Shown here: in pieces, positions 7,786-14,034 of the stretch | Numbering within the stretch: position 1 is the first letter of the stretch | Layout of the letters: each line of letters starts with the position of its first letter | Assembly (NCBI GenBank): GCA_002294045.1 | Contig: DBEP01000040.1 | Coordinates: forward strand, 14,737-46,868 | Length of the DNA stretch: 32,132 nt | Direction of reading: 5' to 3' | Origin: Lachnoclostridium sp. UBA903 | GTDB taxonomy: Bacteria > Bacillota > Clostridia > Lachnospirales > Lachnospiraceae | Program-made: the position numbers and the translations under genes | Notes under the pieces: generated by a model | Told to the model about the DNA's origin: nothing | Database searches by the model: none | What the model saw: only the letters and a program-made list of their open reading frames with translations

Positions 7786-9180
7786 TTAATTACCTTTTTT
7801 GATAATGTAACGGTCCATGGCCGAAGCCGCCGCTTTTCCGGCACCCATGGCAAGAATAACGGTTGCGGCACCGGTGACCGCATCACCTCCGGCATATACG
7901 CCCTCAAGGGAAGTCAGGCCGGTTGTTTCATCTGCGGTAATTCCGCCCCATTTCTGGGTTTCTAGACCTTTGGTTGAGGATTTAATCAGAGGATTGGGTG
8001 AAGTTCCGATGGACATGATTACGCAGTCGGTTTCCGTATCAAATTCACTTCCCGCAAGGGGGACCGGTTTAGCACGGCCGGATTCATCCGGCTGGCTTAA
8101 GGTCATTTTCTGACAGCGAAGGCCGGTAACCCACCCGTTTTCATCTCCCTTGATTTCAAGGGGATTGGTTAAAAACAGGAACCGGATGCCTTCCTCTTTG
8201 GCATGTTCCACTTCTTCCAGTCTTGCCGGAAGCTCCTTTTCCGTACGGCGGTATATAATGGTTACGTCCGCCCCCAGGCGTTTGGCACATCTGGCGGCAT
8301 CCATGGCAACATTTCCTCCCCCTACCACCGTAACCTTTTTGCCATGCTGGATTGGTGTCGTACTGTCCGTATTGTAAGCCTTCATAAGATTTATCCTGGT
8401 TAAGAATTCGTTGGCGGAATAAACACCTTTTAAATTTTCTCCCGGAATATTCATAAACCTCGGAAGACCGGCGCCGGAGCCGATAAATACCGCTTCAAAG
8501 CCGTATTCCTCTTTCAGGTCTTCAATGGATAAAGTTTTCCCGATTATAACATTGGTGTCAATTTCAACACCCAGATCCTTTAAGGTATTAATTTCTTTCT
8601 GTACGATAGCCTTCGGCAGACGGAATTCCGGAATACCATATACCAGTACGCCTCCTGCCAGGTGAAGGGCTTCAAACACAGTAACCGAATAACCTTTTTT
8701 TGCCAAATCCCCGGCACAGGCAAGACCGGAGGGACCGGAACCGATAACCGCTGCCTTATGGCCGTTTGATGCCGGTTTTACCGCTTTAGCGGTACTGTTG
8801 GTATTATGGTAATCTGCCACAAACCGTTCCAGTCTTCCGATGGCAACGGGTTCGCCTTTTATGCCGCGGATACATTTCTGCTCACACTGGGATTCCTGGG
8901 GACATACCCGGCCGCATACCGCAGGCAGGGAACTGGCTTGTGTTATAATTTCATAGGCAGCTTCAAAATTTCCCTGTGCCGTTTCCTTTATAAAAGCCGG
9001 TATATCAATCTGTACGGGACATCCGCCCACGCAGGGCCTGTTTTTACAGTTAAGGCACCGTCCGGCTTCATCCAGGGCCTGTTCTTCCGTATATCCTAAG
9101 GTAACCTCCAGAAAGTTTTTATTACGTATATCCGGCGCCTGTGCCGGCATTTCGTTTTTTTTAAGGGACATATTGGGCAT
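7786..9180 (-). CDS. nfnB: NADH-dependent reduced ferredoxin:NADP+ oxidoreductase subunit B
   Basis: A 464-residue GltD-like flavoprotein. The N-terminal domain carries Cys ligands for two [4Fe-4S] clusters (CLNCKNRPCVGGCP and CGRVCPQESQCEQKC). An FAD-binding segment follows (GSGPSGLACAGDLAKKGY, then LAGGVLVYGIPEFRLP), then an NADP(H)-binding Rossmann motif (VVGGGNVAMDAARCAKRLGA). On its own this could be the glutamate synthase small subunit. The one-base spacing after an NfnA-type partner and the absence of gltA make NfnB much more likely. NfnAB couples NADPH oxidation reversibly to reduction of NAD+ and ferredoxin. A GGAGG site precedes the ATG. Confidence 0.9.
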   Translation of the reverse strand: MPNMSLKKNEMPAQAPDIRNKNFLEVTLGYTEEQALDEAGRCLNCKNRPCVGGCPVQIDIPAFIKETAQGNFEAAYEIITQASSLPAVCGRVCPQESQCEQKCIRGIKGEPVAIGRLERFVADYHNTNSTAKAVKPASNGHKAAVIGSGPSGLACAGDLAKKGYSVTVFEALHLAGGVLVYGIPEFRLPKAIVQKEINTLKDLGVEIDTNVIIGKTLSIEDLKEEYGFEAVFIGSGAGLPRFMNIPGENLKGVYSANEFLTRINLMKAYNTDSTTPIQHGKKVTVVGGGNVAMDAARCAKRLGADVTIIYRRTEKELPARLEEVEHAKEEGIRFLFLTNPLEIKGDENGWVTGLRCQKMTLSQPDESGRAKPVPLAGSEFDTETDCVIMSIGTSPNPLIKSSTKGLETQKWGGITADETTGLTSLEGVYAGGDAVTGAATVILAMGAGKAAASAMDRYIIKKGN

Positions 9181-9181
9181 C

Positions 9182-10024
9182 TTATTTCACCTCCGTTTGA
9201 TATAGCCTGCAGAGTGTTTTATGGGCTTTTTGCTCAAAAGGTTTATAAATGGAAGAGCGGGTAATTGCTTCGTCAAAATCGATTTCATGACCGTCAAAAT
9301 CCGGCCCGTCCACACAGGCAAATTGTATTTTTCCCCCTACACTTAAACGGCAGCCGCCGCACATGCCGGTTCCGTCAATCATAATCGGATTCATGCTGGC
9401 AATGGTTTTAATTCCGTAGGTTTTTGTTAAATTACATATAAATTTCATCATAATAAGGGGACCAATAGTAATTACGGCATCGTACCGGTTGCCTTCCTCA
9501 ATTAATATTTTCAATGCATCGGTCACCAGTCCTTTTTCCCCGTAACTTCCGTCATCTGTCATTACTATAAGCTTACTGCTGGCATTTATAAATTCATCTT
9601 CTAATATAACGAAACCCTTGCTGCGGAAACCGACAACGGAATGGACTTCACAGCCCTGCTCAAAGAGTTTTTTGGCTACCGGGTAAGCAATGGCACAGCC
9701 TACGCCGCCTCCGACTACGGCAACCTTCTTGTAACCGTCCGTTTCGGTGGCTTTCCCCAAAGGGCCTGCAAAGTCACGGATATAATCGCCTGCCGCTAAA
9801 TGATTTAAGGCTTCTGTTGTTGCGCCCACAACCTGGAATATAATAGTTATGGTGCCTTTTTCACGATTATAATCGGCAATGGTAAGGGGAATCCGTTCGC
9901 CGTTTTCATCAGCCCTGAGGATGATAAACTGGCCCGGTTCGGCTTTTTTGGCGATTAAGGGCGCATCAATCTCCATTAGTGTAACAGTGGGATTCAATAT
10001 TTTCTTTTTTATAATCTGATTCAT
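9182..10024 (-). CDS. nfnA: NADH-dependent reduced ferredoxin:NADP+ oxidoreductase subunit A
   Basis: A 280-residue ferredoxin-NADP reductase-like subunit. The N-terminal FAD-binding barrel shows PGQFIILRADENGERIPLTI. The NAD-binding domain starts at VAVVGGGVGCAIAYP. The C-terminal [2Fe-2S] ligands are in GTGMCGGCRLSVGG and FACVDGP. It is homologous to SudB and to dihydroorotate dehydrogenase electron-transfer subunits. Pairing with nfnB identifies it as NfnA. It is the first gene of the nfnA-nfnB-hydC-hydB-hydA transcript. AGGAG lies 6 nt before the ATG. Its leader carries two overlapping hairpins and a foldback element. Confidence 0.9.
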   Translation of the reverse strand: MNQIIKKKILNPTVTLMEIDAPLIAKKAEPGQFIILRADENGERIPLTIADYNREKGTITIIFQVVGATTEALNHLAAGDYIRDFAGPLGKATETDGYKKVAVVGGGVGCAIAYPVAKKLFEQGCEVHSVVGFRSKGFVILEDEFINASSKLIVMTDDGSYGEKGLVTDALKILIEEGNRYDAVITIGPLIMMKFICNLTKTYGIKTIASMNPIMIDGTGMCGGCRLSVGGKIQFACVDGPDFDGHEIDFDEAITRSSIYKPFEQKAHKTLCRLYQTEVK

Positions 10025-10044
10025 AATGGACTCCTGTCTGTATG

Positions 10045-10078
10045 ACCGGCATGCGGAAAACAGGCCTGCCGGTTTTCC
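10045..10078 (-). promoter_or_regulatory. mutually exclusive hairpins in the nfnA leader
   Basis: ACCGGCA (10045-10051) can pair with TGCCGGT (10067-10073), and GGAAAAC (10055-10061) with GTTTTCC (10072-10078). The two 7-bp stems are interleaved and share two bases, so they cannot both form completely. They end about 20 nt upstream of the nfnA start. Confidence 0.45.
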
Positions 10079-10080
10079 CG

Positions 10081-10243
10081 GAGCGCGTTTGAAAAATCAT
10101 CGTACCGTTCCGAACGCCTTACTTTGCGGTATGCTGCGCCGCAATTTTGGGACCGCAGCCCTAACTGCGCTCCCAAAATCGCTCCTTGCCTCCCGCAAAG
10201 TGAAGCATCCGGCCCGGTATAAGAGTATTTTTCAAACACACTC
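10081..10243. mobile_element. MITE-like foldback element (family A)
   Basis: A 163-bp non-coding element with terminal inverted repeats: GAGCGCGTTTGAAAAAT (10081-10097) and ATTTTTCAAACACACTC (10227-10243). Inner arms also pair: ACTTTGCGG with CCGCAAAGT, and AATTTTGGGA with TCCCAAAAT, so almost the whole element is an imperfect palindrome. The first 70 bp recur at 12346, and the terminal sequence recurs twice at the window's end. A 72-codon minus-strand frame through it is not a gene. No clear target duplication is visible. Confidence 0.75.
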
Positions 10244-10260
10244 TAATGTAATTACTTTTA

Positions 10261-10278
10261 TCGTTATTATTTTAACAA
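10261..10278. promoter_or_regulatory. candidate Rex operator upstream of nfnA
   Basis: TCGTTATTATTTTAACAA matches 12 of the 14 defined positions of the Rex box TTGTTAANNNNTTAACAA. It lies about 240 bp upstream of nfnA, beyond the foldback element. Rex itself is encoded at 11582-12238. Rex normally represses hydrogenase and fermentation genes until NADH/NAD+ rises. Confidence 0.65.
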
Positions 10279-10293
10279 AGTTGAATATTAGCG

Positions 10294-10351
10294 TGTAATA
10301 TAAAGATAGAATATCAGTATACAAATATCGATATATTATCTTTATATTACA
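10294..10351. promoter_or_regulatory. 15-bp inverted repeat in the nfn-hyd control region
   Basis: TGTAATATAAAGATA (10294-10308) and TATCTTTATATTACA (10337-10351) are perfect inverted repeats separated by 28 bp. The spacer contains the palindrome ATATCGATAT (10325-10334). On the minus strand TATATT within the right-to-left arm is a possible -10. There is no T tract, so a regulator site (perhaps for the adjacent LysR protein) is more likely than a terminator. Confidence 0.45.
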
Positions 10352-10460
10352 GGGGATTTATGGAATTTACTGTGGGATTAAGAGGCCATGTCCATATGTA
10401 AATAAGGGAAGCTTGTGGTGGAGGCAGCGGGTTTATGCTTTGGCTAAATTGAAAAAGGTA

Positions 10461-10503
10461 TATAAAAAAAGATATATCGATAATTAGATATCGATATATC
10501 TTT
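10461..10503 (-). terminator. rho-independent terminator of the rex-lysR unit
   Basis: A perfect 15-bp stem, AAAGATATATCGATA (10468-10482) with TATCGATATATCTTT (10489-10503), with a 6-nt loop, followed on the minus strand by seven T. It separates the lysR transcript from the nfn-hyd promoter region. It is AT-rich and so may be leaky. Confidence 0.75.
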
Positions 10504-10504
10504 A

Positions 10505-10590
10505 AGTTGTAGGAAATTGCTCCTATAAGATAAAAAACGTTCCGCGGTTATACGCATGACGCTTGGAATTATGCCGCAATGGGGCCATAA
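10505..10590. repeat. degenerate copy of hairpin repeat family B
   Basis: The run TAGGAAATTGCTCCTAT, then GCATGACGCTTGG and AATTATGCCGCAA, follows the same order as the 124-bp units at 17451-17699, with substitutions and small deletions. It occupies the gap just beyond the lysR stop codon. Confidence 0.6.
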
Positions 10591-11529
10591 TTAATAATAT
10601 TCCTGATAAGCCACTTGATTTTTTGCCTCGTAAAGCTTATCAATTAATTTCTTGTCCAGTGCCGTGAATTTGTACCCTTTTGGATAAATCAAAACATCTT
10701 TGCATTGGTGGTCCGGAGCGGGACATTTTCTTTGTATCAGGCCGTACCGTTCCAATAACTTATGGGGTATTGGGGAAACCCACATAAAAGCGGAAGGAAT
10801 ATGGGAGAGAAGATCAAACTGAATACATCGCTCATATACATATATGCGTTTGTTAATATGGGCGGATTCCCTGGTTTTTTTTGATTCAACGGCGCTGATG
10901 TAAGGAACGGTCATATCCCCGTGGATGATTTCCATTGAGCTGTCTAAATCGGAATAATGAAATTCCTCTGAGGAAGCCAATGGATGGTGTTTTGACATCA
11001 GTGCTAAAAACTCATATTCCCAAATAAGGTCATAACCGAAATCCTTATCGGCCAGATAATCGAGAAAGTAATTTTCATATGCCGTCTGATACCTTATAAT
11101 TCCCAGGTCAAATTTATCATAGATTATATTATTGATTGCCTCCATAGAGTTTGTTTCTTTTACATTTACGGTAATTTCTTTATCCTGATCCAATTTGGAA
11201 ATAAATTTTGTTATACCGTCTGCTATATAGCTTCCGTGTGGAATGGATATGTTTATGCACTGCCGGCTGGATTCATCCTTATTGTTTAAAGACTCCATTT
11301 TATGGAGCTGGGCCAATATATTTTTGGCATACACCAAAAATTCCGCCCCCTTTTGTGTGGGAATAACCCCTTTTGAGGTTCTCTTGAAAATGGAAATACC
11401 AAGGCTGTCTTCCAGTTCTTTAATTGCCTTGCTTAAATTCGGCTGTGCCATATAAAGATTATCCGCTGCCTGGGTAATGGAGCCGAATCGTTCCACTTCA
11501 ACAGCATATTTAAAATATAAGGTATTCAA
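10591..11529 (-). CDS. LysR-family transcriptional regulator
   Basis: A 312-residue LysR-type regulator. The winged HTH is at residues 1-60 (FGSITQAADNLYMAQPNLSKAIKELEDSLG, shown in two parts by ITQAADNLYMAQPNLSKAIK and LEDSLG). A substrate-binding-like effector domain runs from about 90 to 295. The only start that gives a complete HTH is TTG at 11529, with GGAGG 10 nt upstream. It sits 52 nt behind rex on the same strand, probably in one transcript, and immediately upstream of the nfn-hyd operon. It may therefore control that operon, but the ligand is unknown. Confidence 0.85.
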   Translation of the reverse strand: MNTLYFKYAVEVERFGSITQAADNLYMAQPNLSKAIKELEDSLGISIFKRTSKGVIPTQKGAEFLVYAKNILAQLHKMESLNNKDESSRQCINISIPHGSYIADGITKFISKLDQDKEITVNVKETNSMEAINNIIYDKFDLGIIRYQTAYENYFLDYLADKDFGYDLIWEYEFLALMSKHHPLASSEEFHYSDLDSSMEIIHGDMTVPYISAVESKKTRESAHINKRIYVYERCIQFDLLSHIPSAFMWVSPIPHKLLERYGLIQRKCPAPDHQCKDVLIYPKGYKFTALDKKLIDKLYEAKNQVAYQEYY

Positions 11530-11581
11530 CTTAAGATTGCCTCCAATTATAAAATCATCAGTAATTGGTTTTGTTATAATG

Positions 11582-12238
11582 TTACGTGTGGTTTATTTTA
11601 TCCTGCAGATGTTTCGAAAGAATTGCCAGGGAAGCTACCATATTTTCATTTCTGACCAGGATACCCTGAGGGGCGGACAGATGTATGGGAGCAAAATTCC
11701 AGATTGCCAGTATACCTCCGGCTACCAGCTGGTCGCATACTGTCTGGGCCTGGTCTTTCGGAACGGTTATAATACCGATATGGATGTTCAGGCGTCTGCA
11801 CATGCCGCTTAACTTATTAACGGACAGGACTTTTTTTCCGAAGAGTTCACTGCCGATAACCGTATTGTCCATATCAAAGGCGGCCACGATATGCATACCG
11901 CTGTCATCAAAACCTTTATAAGAAAGCAGTGCGCTGCCGAGAGAGCCTGCACCTACCAGCACCGCATCCTTTACATTGTGGTATCCCAGAATATCTTCCA
12001 TGTTATAAATCAAGTTCTCAATAACAAATCCGGCTTTGGGTTTTCCTCTGGAGGTACTCACAGCAGCCAGATCTTTTCTTACCTGAACTTCATTCAAAGC
12101 CAGGTCCGCAGCAATTGCCGGTGAAGCAATGACGGTTGCCCCTTCTTTCTGCAGCTGCTTTAAATACTGAAGATAATAAGGCATTCGTTCCAAAGCCTGG
12201 GTTGAAATCGTAATAGGTGATTCTTTCCGGTTGTTCAT
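11582..12238 (-). CDS. rex: redox-sensing transcriptional repressor Rex
   Basis: A 218-residue Rex repressor, a homodimer that binds DNA when NADH is low. The N-terminal winged helix shows ASPAIAADLALNEVQVRKDL, the family's highly conserved recognition helix region. A Rossmann domain starts at VLVGAGSLGSALLSY and contains the family motif FDMDNTVIG. A C-terminal helix would swap across the dimer. The length is typical. GAGAGG precedes the ATG at 12238 and a consensus promoter lies upstream. A good Rex box lies upstream of nfnA. Confidence 0.95.
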   Translation of the reverse strand: MNNRKESPITISTQALERMPYYLQYLKQLQKEGATVIASPAIAADLALNEVQVRKDLAAVSTSRGKPKAGFVIENLIYNMEDILGYHNVKDAVLVGAGSLGSALLSYKGFDDSGMHIVAAFDMDNTVIGSELFGKKVLSVNKLSGMCRRLNIHIGIITVPKDQAQTVCDQLVAGGILAIWNFAPIHLSAPQGILVRNENMVASLAILSKHLQDKINHT

Positions 12239-12266
12239 AGCTACCTCTCTTTTTAATCAGTATCTG

Positions 12267-12304
12267 AATATCGATATTATAATACCGTATTCACTGCCTG
12301 TCAA
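12267..12304 (-). promoter_or_regulatory. consensus promoter of rex with overlapping palindrome
   Basis: On the minus strand TTGACA (12299-12304), a 17-bp spacer and TATAAT (12276-12281) are a perfect sigma-A promoter. The 12-bp palindrome AATATCGATATT (12267-12278) overlaps the -10. The core ATATCGATAT also occurs upstream of nfnA at 10325-10334 and in each arm of the hairpin at 10468-10503 as TATCGATA. Confidence 0.8.
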
Positions 12305-12345
12305 GTAAAGTTAAGAGAGGCAAGACAAACGCAGGAAGGGAACTA

Positions 12346-12471
12346 GGGTGTGTTTGAAAAATCATTGCGCCGTTCTGAAAGCTCCACTTTGCGGTATACT
12401 GCGTCGCAATTTTGGGAGAGTAGCACCGCTACGCCTCCCTCCTTTGCCTTGCAGGCTGAAAATTCATTCTG
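12346..12471. mobile_element. composite MITE-like element
   Basis: The left 75 bp (from GGGTGTGTTTGAAAAAT) match the element at 10081 nearly base for base. The right 50 bp, read on the minus strand from CAGAATGAATTTTC, match the left arm of the foldback element at 25548. It therefore joins ends of two repeat types. It lies between the rex and GntR promoters and has no coding potential. The stretch 12472-12561 shows nothing further. Confidence 0.6.
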
Positions 12472-12561
12472 CGTCATTCGTCCAAGTGCCAATGTGCCAG
12501 CACACCAGCAGCGGATAAAAGGCGGCTTCCGGCGGCAGCCTGGCTGTTTTATAAAAATTTC

Positions 12562-12615
12562 TTGACAAATATTAAAATTTAACCTATACTAGCTGTATTA
12601 AGAATATTAATACAG
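12562..12615 (+). promoter_or_regulatory. promoter and operator of the GntR/ABC operon
   Basis: TTGACA (12562-12567), a 17-bp spacer and TATACT (12585-12590) form a strong promoter. Spanning the start point, CTGTATTA (12593-12600) and TAATACAG (12608-12615) are perfect inverted repeats separated by 7 bp, which fits an autorepressor site for the YtrA-type regulator encoded downstream. Confidence 0.8.
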
Positions 12616-12659
12616 TAAACACGCATAAAATATAAGGATGACATAAGGAGGTCATAAAC

Positions 12660-12686
12660 ATGCTTTTGTTCGTGATACACACCTGA
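12660..12686 (+). CDS. possible 8-residue leader peptide
   Basis: An open frame ATG..TGA coding for MLLFVIHT has a near-ideal ribosome binding site (AAGGAGG, 8 nt before ATG) in the leader of the GntR/ABC operon. An 8-bp hairpin follows (12697-12719) and then the gntR gene. The arrangement resembles leader peptides that sense ribosome stalling upstream of drug or peptide resistance ABC operons. Translation and function are inferred: such a short frame could be chance, but the site strength argues for initiation. Confidence 0.4.
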   Translation: MLLFVIHT

Positions 12687-12696
12687 TTTTGACAGT

Positions 12697-12719
12697 GCTG
12701 CTTCTGCATCGGAAGCAGC
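12697..12719 (+). promoter_or_regulatory. leader hairpin upstream of gntR
   Basis: GCTGCTTC (12697-12704) pairs perfectly with GAAGCAGC (12712-12719) around a 7-nt loop. There is no T tract, so it is not a terminator by itself. It lies 10 nt after the stop codon of the possible leader peptide. Confidence 0.5.
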
Positions 12720-12760
12720 ATGCAGTTAGTTATGTAAAATATTGAGGAAAGGAGAGGCCT

Positions 12761-13120
12761 ATGATAATTATTGATTATAAAGACCGGAGACCGATTTATG
12801 AGCAGGTAGCGGAGCGTTTGGAAGAATTGATTTTAAAAGGCGTGCTGGAACCAGGCAGCCAGCTTCCGTCCGTACGGAATTTGGCGGTGGAATTGTCAAT
12901 TAACCCTAATACGATTCAGCGGGCGTACATGGAGCTGGAGCGAAGAAGATTTATATATTCGGTAAAGGGAAAGGGCAGCTTTATCGCAGACAACGAAAAC
13001 CTGATTGACATAAAAAAAGAAGAGGTATTAGAAACCCTTACCGATGTCATAAAGGAAGCAAAAGAGATAGGAATATCAAAAGAACAGATAATTGATAAAG
13101 TAAGCGAGGGCTATAGATAG
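12761..13120 (+). CDS. GntR-family (YtrA-type) transcriptional repressor
   Basis: A 119-residue short GntR regulator. The N-terminal winged HTH (PIYEQVAERLEELILKG, LPSVRNLAVELSINPNTIQRAY) is followed by only about 45 residues of helices. This is the YtrA layout without an effector domain. Such proteins repress the ABC transporter operon in which they are encoded, often in response to cell-envelope antibiotics. It has an AAGGAGAGG site and is followed after 11 nt by the ABC ATPase. An inverted repeat at 12593-12615 is a plausible operator. Confidence 0.9.
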   Translation: MIIIDYKDRRPIYEQVAERLEELILKGVLEPGSQLPSVRNLAVELSINPNTIQRAYMELERRRFIYSVKGKGSFIADNENLIDIKKEEVLETLTDVIKEAKEIGISKEQIIDKVSEGYR

Positions 13121-13131
13121 GAGGGATTAGA

Positions 13132-14034
13132 ATGATAGAAGCCGTTAAATTAAGTAAACAGTTTGAACAAATAAAAGCTTTGGACCAGGTTACCGCCGTT
13201 ATTAAAGAAGGCAATGTATTTGGTCTGGTGGGTACCAACGGGGCCGGCAAAAGTACCTTTATCCGTGTGCTGTGCGGCATACTGAAACCGGACGGCGGAA
13301 CGGTAAAAATCGACGGTATGGAAGTGTTTGAGAATACAAAGGCAAAAGAATTATTTTACTATATTTCCGATGACCAGTATTATTTCAATAATGCCACCCC
13401 AAAAGACTTAAAAGAATATTACCGTATAATATATAAAGGTTTTGATGCCAGGCGGTTTGACACCTTAATGGAACAGTTTGAACTGGACCAGAAACGTAAA
13501 ATCAATACATTTTCTAAAGGAATGAAGAAGCAGCTATCCGTTATCTGCGGAGTCTGTGCGGGCACCAAATACCTTTTTTGTGATGAAACCTTTGACGGGC
13601 TTGATCCGGTCATGCGTCAGGCAGTCAAAAGCATTTTTGCCAGAGAAATTTCGGAAAGAGGTATGACACCGATTATTGCTTCCCATAACCTCAGGGAACT
13701 GGAGGATATCTGTGACCATATCGGCCTGCTTCATAAGGGCGGTATTTTGTTATCCAGGGATTTATATGACATGAAACTAAGCATCCATAAAATACAATGC
13801 GTATTTAAGCAGGAAACGGACATAAAGCAAATATTTGAAGGGCTCGACCTGTTAAAGGTTGACAAAAGGGGTTCCCTTTATACCATTACAATCAGGGGAA
13901 CCAGTGAGGAAATAACAGACCGGGTTAATCAGGCAGAACCTTTATTTTCAGAAATACTTCCCTTATCTCTGGAAGAGATATTTATAAGTGAAACGGAGGT
14001 AGTCGGATATGACATCAAAAAACTTATTGTTTAA
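13132..14034 (+). CDS. ABC transporter ATP-binding protein
   Basis: A 300-residue ATPase of an efflux/export-type ABC transporter. Walker A is GTNGAGKST (about residue 36-44), the signature is FSKGMKKQ, Walker B is YLFCDETFDGLD, and the H-loop is ASHNLREL. The C-terminal 75 residues are a non-catalytic extension usual in the YtrB/EcsA-like group. It begins 11 nt after gntR with GGAGG and overlaps the permease gene by 26 nt, so both are translated from one message. The substrate is unknown. Confidence 0.92.
   Translation: MIEAVKLSKQFEQIKALDQVTAVIKEGNVFGLVGTNGAGKSTFIRVLCGILKPDGGTVKIDGMEVFENTKAKELFYYISDDQYYFNNATPKDLKEYYRIIYKGFDARRFDTLMEQFELDQKRKINTFSKGMKKQLSVICGVCAGTKYLFCDETFDGLDPVMRQAVKSIFAREISERGMTPIIASHNLRELEDICDHIGLLHKGGILLSRDLYDMKLSIHKIQCVFKQETDIKQIFEGLDLLKVDKRGSLYTITIRGTSEEITDRVNQAEPLFSEILPLSLEEIFISETEVVGYDIKKLIV

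Noticed and set aside
7786..9180. Glutamate synthase small subunit (gltD)
   Set aside because: Sequence alone allows it, but there is no large subunit and the neighbour one base upstream is an NfnA-type protein, so NfnB is preferred.
10021..10239. A 72-codon minus-strand frame overlapping the nfnA leader
   Set aside because: It runs through the foldback element and its product has no family features; the frame is a by-product of the GC-rich repeat.
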